A stretch of DNA of 40,799 bases from SVTX01 sp045602385 (GTDB lineage Bacteria > Bacillota > Clostridia > Oscillospirales > CAG-272), in NCBI GenBank assembly GCA_045602385.1, contig JAZSBL010000046.1, positions 1 to 40,799 on the forward strand. The letters run 5' to 3'. The notes beneath the pieces are model-generated. The model was not told the origin of the DNA and searched no databases. It saw only the letters and a program-made list of their open reading frames with translations. Below, in pieces: positions 24,371 to 32,372 of this stretch (positions within the stretch are counted from its first letter, which is position 1; every line of letters begins with the position of its first letter). The translations under genes and the position numbers were made by a program.

Positions 24371-25753
24371 CTATTCTTTGATTTCTTTGATGAGGTTGTT
24401 GATCTCTGCCTCAAATGCGGGAGAAGATGCCATTCTCTTGTCAATTGTATCAAGAGAAGAAAGCACAGTAGAGTGATCTCTGTTAAAGAGCTTTCCGATA
24501 GCAGGAAGTGACATCTCCGTCAGAACACGAATCAAATGAATAGTCACGTGTCTTGCCTGCGCGACCTCCTTGACTCTTGATTTTCCGGTAAGCTCTGCCT
24601 TTGAAACTCCGTATTTCTTCTCTACTGCAACGAATACCTTGTCCACTGTAACGCCTATAGGCTCTGCGCCGCCGAGAAGCTCGCCCATGCAGCCCTTGAC
24701 TACGTCCATTGTGATCTCGTTGCCTGACAGGAACTTGAGAGCCGCAAGCTTCTTTACAGCTCCCTCTATCTGTCTGATATGCGAACGGAGATTTTCCGCA
24801 AGGTAGGTGATTATCTCGTCGGATACGCTGATACCGGCCTGGGAGATCTTGTTCTTAAATATCGCGATTCGAAGCTCAAGATCCGGGGGCTGAATGTCCG
24901 CGATAAGTCCCCACTCGAATCTCGTCTTTATTCTGTCCTCAAGGGTTTCAATATCCCGCGGCGGACGGTCGGATACGAGGATTATCTGCTTTCCGTCCTC
25001 GTAAAGCGCGTTGAAGGTGTGGAAGAACTCCTCCTGTGTTGAAGTCTTGCCCGCGATAAACTGAATATCGTCCACAAGCAATACGTCGCAGGTGCGGTAT
25101 TTGTCGCGGAATTTGGACATCGACTTTTTTGCAAGGCTTTCTATCATCTGATTGGTAAAATCCTCACCCTTTATGTAGATGATATTTGCAGAGGGGTTTT
25201 TCTTTTTTATCTCGTTTGTAACCGCGTAAAGCAGGTGCGTCTTTCCGAGACCGGACGGGCCGTAAATGAAGAGCGGGTTGTAGTCCTGTGCGGGCCTGTC
25301 CGCAACGGCAATACATGCAGCGTGTGCAAATTTATTGGAGCTGCCTACGATGAAGTTATCAAAGGTGTATTCAAAGTTGACAGCAGGCATCGTAGAGCCG
25401 AGGTTGAGATCATTGTCATTCTCGTCCTCTTTTTCCTCGGCTACGCCCGCAGTGCCGACGATCTGTCTCTTTATCTCCTCAACGCTTGCTGCGCTCTTGT
25501 TGCATATAACGTTGATCTTGATATCAAATCCCATGAACTCCTTGAAGAATGCTTCAAGATCCGGGAGAAATCTTTCGTTGATAGTTTTCTTTTTAAAATC
25601 TGTTCCAGCGGCGATAGTTAGTACGTTATCGTCCGAGAATGCGGTAATTTCTGCATCTCCAAACCAAAGAGAAGCGGCAGTTGAGCCGATCTTCTGTCTT
25701 ACCTGCTCTTTTACCATTGACCATATTTCGTTAATTTCGTTGAGGTAATCCAT
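24371..25753 (-). CDS. dnaA: Chromosomal replication initiator DnaA
   Basis: 460 residues in four domains. The N-terminal protein-contact domain is about residues 1-85. An acidic linker (EEKEDENDNDLN) leads to NFEYTFDNFIVGSSNKFAHA and the AAA+ domain, with Walker A GPSGLGKTHLL near 165, Walker B VLLVDDIQFI and sensor region ILVSDRPPRDI. Domain IV ends with the DNA-binding signature HLIRVLTEMSLPAIGKLF followed by NRDHSTVLSSL, which recognises DnaA boxes. The ATG at 25753, with AAAGGAC seven bases upstream, is the start; a frame running 29 codons further overlaps the AT-rich leader and has no ribosome site. It has its own promoter beside a 26-bp palindrome. Confidence 0.98.
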   Translation of the reverse strand: MDYLNEINEIWSMVKEQVRQKIGSTAASLWFGDAEITAFSDDNVLTIAAGTDFKKKTINERFLPDLEAFFKEFMGFDIKINVICNKSAASVEEIKRQIVGTAGVAEEKEDENDNDLNLGSTMPAVNFEYTFDNFIVGSSNKFAHAACIAVADRPAQDYNPLFIYGPSGLGKTHLLYAVTNEIKKKNPSANIIYIKGEDFTNQMIESLAKKSMSKFRDKYRTCDVLLVDDIQFIAGKTSTQEEFFHTFNALYEDGKQIILVSDRPPRDIETLEDRIKTRFEWGLIADIQPPDLELRIAIFKNKISQAGISVSDEIITYLAENLRSHIRQIEGAVKKLAALKFLSGNEITMDVVKGCMGELLGGAEPIGVTVDKVFVAVEKKYGVSKAELTGKSRVKEVAQARHVTIHLIRVLTEMSLPAIGKLFNRDHSTVLSSLDTIDKRMASSPAFEAEINNLIKEIKE

Positions 25754-25826
25754 AAAAGAAGTCCTTTCAAAGAATTTTGGTCTATAATTTAAATCAATAA
25801 TATTAATTATAATAATATATAGGTCT

Positions 25827-25855
25827 ATTATATCATACAATACGAAAAATTACAA
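25827..25855 (-). promoter_or_regulatory. dnaA promoter
   Basis: On the minus strand TTGTAA, 17 bases, TATAAT. Transcription would start near 25820, leaving a leader of about 65 AT-rich bases. Confidence 0.75.
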
Positions 25856-25856
25856 G

Positions 25857-25882
25857 TGCAAGGCTTATATATAAGCCTTGCA
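25857..25882. promoter_or_regulatory. Perfect 26-bp palindrome abutting the dnaA promoter
   Basis: TGCAAGGCTTATA is followed directly by its reverse complement, with no mismatch. It begins one base upstream of the dnaA -35 box. It could be a regulator site, a cruciform, or the end of a transcript arriving from upstream. No coding sequence overlaps it. It does not resemble a DnaA box. Confidence 0.7.
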
Positions 25883-25994
25883 ACACAACATTTTTATATA
25901 AATTTACAATTTTTTAACATTTAACTACCGCCACCAACCGTTTTTTGGAGTGATCTGAGTGAAATATTGTCGAAAAATCACTTCATTGGGGCTT

Positions 25995-26057
25995 AAAATT
26001 TTTGATTTGTCGTAGACTTCGCGCTGTAGCCGTGAAGTGCACGATAAATCGCAATTT
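25995..26057. repeat. Minimal copy E4 of the inverted-end element (63 bp)
   Basis: A left end (AAAATTTTTGATTTGTCG) and a right end (GCGCTGTAGCCGTGAAGTGC, then ACGATAAATCGCAATTT) are joined with almost nothing between them. It looks like an element whose core has been deleted, and it abuts the terminator at 26063-26093. Confidence 0.65.
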
Positions 26058-26062
26058 AATAA

Positions 26063-26093
26063 AAAAAGGGAGAGCAATTTGCTCTCCCTTTTT
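26063..26093. terminator. Intrinsic terminator of the GH2 gene
   Basis: Stem AAAAAGGGAGAGC with its complement around AATTT, T runs on both sides, 12 bases after the GH2 stop codon. Confidence 0.88.
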
Positions 26094-26104
26094 AATTTGG
26101 AAAA

Positions 26105-28510
26105 TTATTTTTTATTTTTCTTTGCCGCCTTGCCGACAACAACTGCCGTTGCCGCTACCGCGCCTGCCGCTGCCGCGCCTGCCGCAACTATCTTTGCAGT
26201 TTTCTTTGCCTTAGCCTTTTCCTCAGGCGTCTTTACCTTGGGCTTCTTGATCTTGTTGAGCTGCTTGTTGAGCTTAAGAAGCTCTTCCTTGGTAAAGCTG
26301 ATGTTAGCCATGCCCATCATGCTTGTAAGGCGGAGAACGGTAAAGCTGCCCATCATCTGCATAAGTCCGCTTCCCGCGTCCTTCATGTTGAACTCAAAGC
26401 CGCCTTCCTTCTTTTCGCCCTTAGCCTTGCCCTTCTTGTTTGCGTCCATCTTCTTCTTGAGTGTGAGCGCAAGTCTTGCAAACCAGAGCTTACCGAGAGG
26501 AGCTGCCATAATGTCAGAGAGCTTGTCGTTGAGCGAGAAGCGTCCCTCGGGAGCCTCTACGTCAAACCAGTTGAGAACTGCTCCCTGCTCTACAAGCACG
26601 TAGTCCATATTCATCTCGTCAACCTTGCGGATAACGCTCTCGTCGGTGCACTCGCCTGCCTTAGCAACGATCTTTGTTTCACGCTCGTTCTTTACGTCAA
26701 AGTAGAAGAAGTGATCGGGAGCTTCCTTTACGCCGATGCTCTCGCCGTTAACAAAAAGCTCAACTGCGGGAAGGTTGGAGTAAACGGTAACCTTTGTTAC
26801 GTCCTCTACTCTGTCTACGTACCTCTTGCCGCAAAGGTGTACGAAGGGAGCCTCCTCAGGGGAGCGCAACCATGCCTTATATGCGTAGAATGCGTCCTTC
26901 TTGTACTTGCGGTCCATAGTCATAAGACCCTTGTGGTTCTGGCCGTTCTCGCCGCCCTCAGCGCGTGCGTCTGCGCCGAAGTCAAACATGTTCCATACGT
27001 GGGTAGCCCAGATAAACTTACGGCTGAAGAGCTGTTTGATGAGCTCCTCGTGGTAGTATGCCTGATATTCCTCGGTGTAGTCGCCCTGTCTGGGGTCGCT
27101 TGTGTGCCAGTTGAGAGCCTCACAACCATATTCACTGATACCGATCGGGATATTCGGGAACTTCTCATGGAACTTATCAAACCAAGGTCCGTTCATGTCT
27201 GTCTCGCCGCCGTACCAGCCAAAATAGTGGTTGTAGGAAACGAGATCGGGGATCTGAATATAGGGATCATCCATCTTGCACATAGAAACTGCCGCGATGG
27301 TGGTAAGTCTTGTCTTGTCCATCTCGTGAACGAGATCGTTGAGGATACGGTGGTTCTCAAGAAGGTCGGGGCTTGAGCCTGCAATAGATATCTCGTTGGA
27401 AAGACCCCACATGCAGATAGACGCGTGGTTGTAGTTCTGTGTGATAAGCTCCTTCATCTGAGAGATAGTGTTCTCGCGTCCGCCGGGCATGTGTCTTGAA
27501 ATGTAGGGGATCTCTGCCCAGATCACAAGACCGTTCTCGTCGCAGAGGTCGTAGAAATACTGATCGTGCTGATAGTGAGCAAGACGGATGGTTGTTGCGC
27601 CAACCTCCATGATGTACTCGATATCCTCCTTGTGATGCTCGGGAAGAAGCGCGTTACCAAATCCAAGTCTGTCCTGGTGGCGGGAAACACCGCGGAGAGG
27701 ATATTCCTCACCGTTAAGAATAAAGCCGTTCTCGGGATCAACGGTGTAGTAGCGGCAGCCAAAGCGTGTGCTTACGTTATCAAGCACCTTATTGCCTTCA
27801 ACGATCTTCGCCTCACATCTGTAGAGGTAAGGATCCTTGCGGCCGTTCCAGAGGTGAACGTTCTCAATATCAAATACTACCTTCTTGTCGGTAGTTCTCT
27901 CTTTTGCTACCTCATTTCCCTCTTTGTCAAAGATGGTGTACGCGATCTTCTGCTTTTCGTCAAGCTCTGTCGTGTATACCTCAACCTCGACCTTTGCGTT
28001 TGCGCCCTCAATAGTGGGTGTAACTGTAAGACCCGTACCGCCGTAGTAGTCAAGGTCGAAGTGCGCGTTGTTAACGCAAACAAGGTTTACGTCACGGTAA
28101 AGACCGCCGTAGAATGTAAAGTCTGCCATCTGGGGGTATACGGTCTCGTTGGGGGAGTTATCAACAACGACAGCGATCTCTGTAGTGTCAGAGAGCTTCT
28201 CTGTGATGTTTACTCTCCAGGTAGAGTAACCGCCGTCATGGTGAGCAAGCTTCTCTCCGCCTACGTAAACGTCTGCAGAGGAGTTTGCGCCGCGGATCTC
28301 GAGGTAGTAAAGGTCTGCCTCGGGGAGATCAGCTTTGTTAAGTGTCTTTACGTAGAGACAAGCGCCGCGGAAATAGTCATTTCCGCCGTCCTGTCCGTCA
28401 ATAGCGTTCCAAGTGTGAGGAAGATTAACGACTTCGCCGTCACGAGCGGCAACGTCAGCGCAATCCTTCTTGAAAAGCCAGTTTTCGTTAAGATTAAGAA
28501 TTTTTCTCAC
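26105..28510 (-). CDS. Glycoside hydrolase family 2 protein (beta-galactosidase-like) with unusual C-terminal tail
   Basis: 801 residues. GH2 enzymes remove terminal beta-linked sugars (galactose, glucuronate or mannose). An N-terminal sugar-binding domain (LNENWLFKKD, then VNLPHTWNAIDG) leads to the barrel, with MWGLSNEIS near residue 365 (acid/base glutamate after Asn) and IPIGISEYGCEA near 455 (nucleophile glutamate). FIWATHVWNMFDFGADAR and NHKGLMTMDRKYKKDAFYAY fit the beta-galactosidase branch. No signal peptide is present. After about residue 670 a separate helical, Met- and Lys-rich region follows, ending in a 20-residue Ala/Val-rich hydrophobic stretch flanked by lysines. The start is GTG with AGGAG eight bases upstream. 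It shares the locus with a sugar symporter and a TetR regulator. Substrate specificity is not settled. Confidence 0.9.
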   Translation of the reverse strand: MRKILNLNENWLFKKDCADVAARDGEVVNLPHTWNAIDGQDGGNDYFRGACLYVKTLNKADLPEADLYYLEIRGANSSADVYVGGEKLAHHDGGYSTWRVNITEKLSDTTEIAVVVDNSPNETVYPQMADFTFYGGLYRDVNLVCVNNAHFDLDYYGGTGLTVTPTIEGANAKVEVEVYTTELDEKQKIAYTIFDKEGNEVAKERTTDKKVVFDIENVHLWNGRKDPYLYRCEAKIVEGNKVLDNVSTRFGCRYYTVDPENGFILNGEEYPLRGVSRHQDRLGFGNALLPEHHKEDIEYIMEVGATTIRLAHYQHDQYFYDLCDENGLVIWAEIPYISRHMPGGRENTISQMKELITQNYNHASICMWGLSNEISIAGSSPDLLENHRILNDLVHEMDKTRLTTIAAVSMCKMDDPYIQIPDLVSYNHYFGWYGGETDMNGPWFDKFHEKFPNIPIGISEYGCEALNWHTSDPRQGDYTEEYQAYYHEELIKQLFSRKFIWATHVWNMFDFGADARAEGGENGQNHKGLMTMDRKYKKDAFYAYKAWLRSPEEAPFVHLCGKRYVDRVEDVTKVTVYSNLPAVELFVNGESIGVKEAPDHFFYFDVKNERETKIVAKAGECTDESVIRKVDEMNMDYVLVEQGAVLNWFDVEAPEGRFSLNDKLSDIMAAPLGKLWFARLALTLKKKMDANKKGKAKGEKKEGGFEFNMKDAGSGLMQMMGSFTVLRLTSMMGMANISFTKEELLKLNKQLNKIKKPKVKTPEEKAKAKKTAKIVAAGAAAAGAVAATAVVVGKAAKKNKK

Positions 28511-28546
28511 GTTTTTTTCTCCTAATATAAATGTGTTTGCACCTTT

Positions 28547-28552
28547 ATTATA
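28547..28552 (-). promoter_or_regulatory. Possible -10 box for the GH2 gene
   Basis: TATAAT on the minus strand about 37 bases upstream of the GTG start. No convincing -35 lies 16-18 bases away (TTCACA lies 20 away), so the promoter may need an activator or be weak. Confidence 0.4.
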
Positions 28553-28600
28553 ACAAATTCGTGTAAACTCTGTGTGAATTTGCGGTGATTTCTTTAAAAA

Positions 28601-28626
28601 GGTGTCCGACCGAGAGATCGGACACC
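28601..28626 (-). terminator. Intrinsic terminator after the sugar symporter gene
   Basis: Perfect nine-base stem GGTGTCCGA with its complement, eight-base loop, then TTTTT on the minus strand. It separates the symporter transcript from the GH2 gene, which suggests partly independent expression. Confidence 0.88.
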
Positions 28627-28640
28627 GTAAATTTAAAAAA

Positions 28641-30242
28641 TTATTCCTCGATCTGAGCTGCCTTGCTTGCTGCGAGATCCTGAGTCATTTTCTCAAGTGT
28701 CTTCTTATCAATGTTATAGATAAGAGCAACACCGACAAACTGGCAGATTGCGCTGAACATATACAAACCTGCAACGAGCCAGCAAAGGTTTGCGGCTGTT
28801 TCTGCAGACTGACCGATAGTACCGAGCGCAGAGTCGTAACCGATAAGGCTTGTACCCATGATGGCGATAACTGCTGCGGGGCCTACACCCTGAGCAAGCT
28901 TACGGAAGAAGGAGTGGAGGGAGTAAACAACGCTTTCCTCTCTCTTGCCAAACTTCCATTCCTGATAGTCGATAGCATCACCCATCATAGCCCAGGATAC
29001 ACAGTTATAGAATCCCATTCCAAGGCCGAAGAACACAAGTCCGATGATGTAGATAATAAGCTGGATTTCTATGGGGAAAAGCGGGAATGTGCAAAGAATA
29101 CCGCCGCCAACGAGGCCTGCGATAGAGCCTATGGTTGCAACCTCTTTTTTACCGTACTTTTTAACAAGTTTGGTGGCAAAGGGCATGAAGATGAACATAG
29201 GAGCGAAGCCGACTGCCATAACCACACCGGAAAGCGAAGCCTGGCCGAAGTGTGTAGCAAACATAATGGTGTTAGCGGTCGTTGCAGACTGCATACCAAG
29301 GAACATTCCCATAGCTGCGATTGTGCAACCAACAGCAGGACGGTTCTTCATGAACGTGCCGAAGGACTTGAAAATGTTTACCTTTTCACCGGATTCCTGG
29401 TTGAGCTGAGCGTATTCATTGCCACGAATAGTGATATTCTTGATCATGAACATAAAGAATACGAATGCGAGAACGCCCATGATGAGAGCTGCCCAGAATA
29501 CCTTTTCGCCCTGGAGAACTTCAATCTGGCTACCTGTCAAGGGGCTAAGCACCTTATCGCCTTCCTTATAAAGCTCGCCCGTAACGGGGTTCTTAAGGAA
29601 GTTTTCGGGGGCAAACTGACTTTCTGCACCCTTGGGAATTTCAATCTTGTCAAGGAACCACGTAGGATTGCTGGGATCATACGTAACCTTGTTCCAAATG
29701 AGCATAGGGAGAATTATGCCGGGGATCATTCCGCCGACTGCTCCGCCGATGGATCTGAATACGGAAAGCTGTGCTCTCTCGCCTGCATCCTCGGTAACTA
29801 TGTTAAGCATTGTACCGTAAGGAACGTTTGCCATGGTGTAAGCTGCATCCCAAATGATGTAGCCGCCGATGAAGAGTATAACCTTCAACCAAAGGTCTGC
29901 GCCGGGGAAAGGAAGGAATACCGCAGCTCCGCCCACAAGAAGACCGAGAGCACCGATAAAGATGTAAGTTTTATACTTACCCATTTTGTATTTTCTCTTA
30001 TCTCCGTCAATAAGTGAGCCAATGAGCGGGTCATTGATAGCATCCCACGCCTGAACAGCGAGAAGAAGAAGTGAGAAAAGACCTGTCTCCATAAACATGT
30101 AAACAAGCCAGAAGGTTTGAACCGTACCCTTAAGCCCAAAGCTTAGGTTACAGCCAAGGTCACCTGCCGCGTACGCGAGCTTGTCGCGTATGCCGAATTT
30201 GCGCTTGCCGTTTTCGTCAAGCAAAACTGGTTTTTTAGACAT
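28641..30242 (-). CDS. GPH-type (MelB-like) sugar:cation symporter
   Basis: 533 residues with twelve membrane helices. Glycoside-pentoside-hexuronide symporters import oligosaccharides or glycosides with Na+ or H+. Features: IRDKLAYAAGDLGCNLSFGL near the start, the family signature region WDAINDPLIGSLIDGDKRKY after helix 2 (the conserved aspartates that bind the cation), and ANVPYGTML in helix 4. A loop of about 50 residues near residue 190 (with NPTWFLDKIEIPKGAESQFA) is longer than usual. The second half contains MGFYNCVSWAMMGDAIDYQE. GGAGG precedes the ATG. It has a strong promoter facing the divergent TetR gene. It probably imports the substrate of the GH2 enzyme next door; that link is inferred from position. 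Confidence 0.92.
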   Translation of the reverse strand: MSKKPVLLDENGKRKFGIRDKLAYAAGDLGCNLSFGLKGTVQTFWLVYMFMETGLFSLLLLAVQAWDAINDPLIGSLIDGDKRKYKMGKYKTYIFIGALGLLVGGAAVFLPFPGADLWLKVILFIGGYIIWDAAYTMANVPYGTMLNIVTEDAGERAQLSVFRSIGGAVGGMIPGIILPMLIWNKVTYDPSNPTWFLDKIEIPKGAESQFAPENFLKNPVTGELYKEGDKVLSPLTGSQIEVLQGEKVFWAALIMGVLAFVFFMFMIKNITIRGNEYAQLNQESGEKVNIFKSFGTFMKNRPAVGCTIAAMGMFLGMQSATTANTIMFATHFGQASLSGVVMAVGFAPMFIFMPFATKLVKKYGKKEVATIGSIAGLVGGGILCTFPLFPIEIQLIIYIIGLVFFGLGMGFYNCVSWAMMGDAIDYQEWKFGKREESVVYSLHSFFRKLAQGVGPAAVIAIMGTSLIGYDSALGTIGQSAETAANLCWLVAGLYMFSAICQFVGVALIYNIDKKTLEKMTQDLAASKAAQIEE

Positions 30243-30280
30243 ATTGTCCTCCGAAAAAAATATTTTGTTCGCTATATATT

Positions 30281-30309
30281 ATTATACCAAATGTAAAGGT
30301 TATAACCAA
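30281..30309 (-). promoter_or_regulatory. Promoter of the symporter gene
   Basis: On the minus strand TTGGTT, 17 bases, TATAAT, about 40 bases before the start codon. About 160 bases separate it from the dyad at 30466-30483. Confidence 0.7.
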
Positions 30310-30424
30310 GTCCCAAAACAAAGAAATCGTGACATCAACCCCAAAAAAGAAATGCATATTTTTGTGAAAGTTGCACAAAAAAAATAAAAAAATCTATAAA
30401 ATTTCATGATTTTACAAAAATATC

Positions 30425-30454
30425 TTGACTTGTTATTTGAAGATGTGGTAAAAT
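30425..30454 (+). promoter_or_regulatory. Promoter of the TetR regulator gene
   Basis: TTGACT, 18 bases, TAAAAT. The predicted start of transcription is near 30461, directly before the dyad. Confidence 0.75.
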
Positions 30455-30465
30455 ACGATCAGAGG

Positions 30466-30483
30466 GTGTCACAGTAGTGGCAC
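30466..30483. promoter_or_regulatory. Candidate TetR operator
   Basis: An 18-bp dyad GTGTCAC-AGTA-GTGGCAC (one mismatch) lies at about +5 to +22 of the regulator's own transcript, where a bound repressor would block the polymerase. Size and symmetry suit a TetR dimer. Binding is an inference. Confidence 0.5.
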
Positions 30484-30508
30484 AATTGTTTTTTTAGGAG
30501 TTGAAAAT

Positions 30509-31102
30509 ATGTATAAGCTTTGCAAAACAGAGGAATCAGCGAAGCGTCAAAGGCTGATGGAGGCTACGCTTCTTGAGCTGATGCAAAAGAAACCCTACGC
30601 AGAGATCTCTATAACCGAGCTTTGTGAGAAGCTCGAAATACCCAGAAAGACTTTTTACAGATATTTTGACAGCAAGGACGATACTTTATACGCTCTTATT
30701 GAACATACCATGAGTGAGTACCAGTCATTCCCTGCCGCGCCGAATCAGGACGGTGAGAGAACTCTTATGAGCGAAATAGAAAACTACTACAAATTTTGGA
30801 TATGTCACAAGCCGTTGCTTGATGTTTTAAGCAAAAATAATATGCTTGAAAAGATAATAGAGGTATCGGTCAGCTTCCCTGTTAAGGACATGGTAAGTCT
30901 TCAAAAATTCCTACCTGATGATACAGAATGGGCGCGCGAAAAGATATTTAAATTTGCCGTCTGCGGCCTTTGCTTTCAGATGATAGATTGGTATAAGAGC
31001 GGATTTAAAACAAGTATTACGGATATGGCAAGGATCTCCTGCAGGACCCTCTCAAAGCCCCTCTTCCCTGACCTTGATAAGTTGGGAATCATTCTGGAAT
31101 AA
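30509..31102 (+). CDS. TetR/AcrR family transcriptional regulator
   Basis: 197 residues. The N-terminal DNA-binding domain has the family helix-turn-helix ISITELCEKLEIPRKTFYRY followed by FDSKDDTLYALI (residues about 29-61). The C-terminal ligand/dimer domain is all-helical and not assignable. TAGGAG precedes the ATG by nine bases. It is transcribed away from the GH2 and symporter genes, and a dyad covers its transcript start, so autoregulation and control of the sugar genes are likely. The inducer is unknown; a sugar would be an unusual ligand for TetR but not unprecedented. Confidence 0.92.
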   Translation: MYKLCKTEESAKRQRLMEATLLELMQKKPYAEISITELCEKLEIPRKTFYRYFDSKDDTLYALIEHTMSEYQSFPAAPNQDGERTLMSEIENYYKFWICHKPLLDVLSKNNMLEKIIEVSVSFPVKDMVSLQKFLPDDTEWAREKIFKFAVCGLCFQMIDWYKSGFKTSITDMARISCRTLSKPLFPDLDKLGIILE

Positions 31103-31125
31103 AGCTTAGTCCTTATAGTATTGTA

Positions 31126-31157
31126 AAAAACACACGGGGTTTATTCCGTGTGTTTTT
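31126..31157. terminator. Shared terminator between the TetR and chromate-transporter genes
   Basis: CACACGG pairs with CCGTGTG around an eight-base loop, with A and T runs on either side, so it works on both strands. It lies 23 bases after the TetR stop codon and two bases before the transporter stop codon. Confidence 0.85.
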
Positions 31158-31159
31158 AT

Positions 31160-31729
31160 TTATGTTCCGTAAAGTATTACACCCAAAACGCCTGAAAATA
31201 TTATCAAAAAAATCGGGGATAGGGTCTTTTTTCTTAATTTTGCGTAACCGAAAGAGAGAGCGGCAACCAAAGCGAGAATAGCAAGTCCCCTCAGATCGAC
31301 CGTCAAGGCTGCATTAAAGCCCTTGATGCCGAATAAAAGGCTTAGCAGCATGGTTACTCCCGTACCTGTGATCAGCGCAACTATTACAGGCCGTATTCCA
31401 CTAAGCGCCGCCTTTACCGCCGGGTATTTCGAGAATCGGGTAAATATTGATGCGATCAATAGGATTACAACGAATGAGGGCAGAACAACGCCGAGTGTTG
31501 CGACGAGAGCGCCGAGAAATCCGCCTGTTGATGAGCCGACGAAGGTCGCCATATTTATCGCGATAGGTCCGGGAGTCGATTCTGCCACCGCGATATAGTT
31601 CAAAAGCTCGCTCTCACCGAGCCAACCGTTCGCAAGACATTCGTCGCGTATAAGGGCGATCATGGCGTAACCACCGCCGAATGTGAACGCGCCTATCTTT
31701 AAAAACGTAAGGAAAAGAGTAAGGAGCAT
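31160..31729 (-). CDS. Chromate transporter family protein, second half-size subunit
   Basis: 189 residues, a short CHR-family protein with five or six membrane helices. The signature pair FLKIGAFTFGGGYAMIALI near the start and IAVAESTPGPIAINMATFVG near residue 50 is clear. Short CHR proteins act in pairs, each equal to one half of full-length ChrA, and have been linked to chromate efflux in some bacteria; in many gut species the substrate is unknown. The start is taken as the ATG at 31729, which shares one base with the stop codon of the partner gene (TGATG), so translation is coupled. A GTG one codon upstream is also possible. Confidence 0.9.
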   Translation of the reverse strand: MLLTLFLTFLKIGAFTFGGGYAMIALIRDECLANGWLGESELLNYIAVAESTPGPIAINMATFVGSSTGGFLGALVATLGVVLPSFVVILLIASIFTRFSKYPAVKAALSGIRPVIVALITGTGVTMLLSLLFGIKGFNAALTVDLRGLAILALVAALSFGYAKLRKKTLSPIFLIIFSGVLGVILYGT

Positions 31730-32313
31730 CACGGTCTCTCACCCCCCTTGTTTTTCGCGGCGCGGATGGCATATATTATAAGCCCAATCACGCCGAATAT
31801 TAAAATATAAAAGATAGACGAGAATGTTACCGAGAAAAGGCTAAACGCTATCATGGACGCAAACGTGACCGACATTGCAAAGATGCCAAACGGTGTTTTT
31901 TTAATCTTTTTGAGCATTTTAAAGCCCGCGGACAAGATAAGGAAGACAACGCATACCTGTATTCCCCTGAACGCGGACGACACCCACGAGATCTCAAGAA
32001 AACGGTCAAAAAATAGAGATATCAGATATATTATCGTAAATGAGGGCAGACACATTCCAAAGGTAGCTGCAAGCGCACCTGTGATCTTCTCTTTTTTGTA
32101 TCCGATATAGGTCGCGCAGTTTATCGCTATCGGCCCGGGAGTTGACTCCGCAATGGCAACGAGGTCTATAAATTCCTCGCCCTCGATCCAGTTCTTGCGA
32201 GAAACGAACTCGTTTTCAAGAAGGTGTATCATAGCGTATCCGCCGCCGAACGTAAACAAGCCTATTTTAAGCATAGACCAAAACAGCAAAAGTAATCCCT
32301 TAAGCTTTTTCAT
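31729..32313 (-). CDS. Chromate transporter family protein, first half-size subunit
   Basis: 194 residues, paralogous to its downstream partner: SMLKIGLFTFGGGYAMIHLL near residue 13 and VAIAESTPGPIAINCATYIG near 52. AAGGAGG stands before the ATG. Together the two genes encode the two inverted halves of one transporter. The pair has its own promoter and is bracketed by two terminators with the same ACACACGG stem. It sits directly after rplA, where rplJ and rplL would be expected. Confidence 0.9.
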   Translation of the reverse strand: MKKLKGLLLLFWSMLKIGLFTFGGGYAMIHLLENEFVSRKNWIEGEEFIDLVAIAESTPGPIAINCATYIGYKKEKITGALAATFGMCLPSFTIIYLISLFFDRFLEISWVSSAFRGIQVCVVFLILSAGFKMLKKIKKTPFGIFAMSVTFASMIAFSLFSVTFSSIFYILIFGVIGLIIYAIRAAKNKGGERP

Positions 32314-32342
32314 TTTTGCACCTCCTTATATGATTTTATCTA

Positions 32343-32371
32343 ATTATACCACACTTTTTACGATTTGACAA
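32343..32371 (-). promoter_or_regulatory. Promoter of the chromate-transporter pair
   Basis: On the minus strand TTGTCA, 17 bases, TATAAT. The -35 box lies immediately beyond the rplA terminator, so the end of one unit and the start of the next are packed together. Confidence 0.75.
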
Positions 32372-32372
32372 C

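Noticed and set aside
25754..25840. Longer dnaA start, 29 codons upstream
   Set aside because: The extension is Ile/Tyr-rich translation of the AT-rich leader, overlaps the promoter, and lacks a ribosome site; the ATG at 25753 has one and gives the normal DnaA N-terminus.
28602..30017. Long plus-strand open frames opposite the symporter, GH2, rplA and gyrase genes
   Set aside because: They are out-of-frame shadows of clear protein families on the minus strand, with compositions typical of reversed coding sequence.
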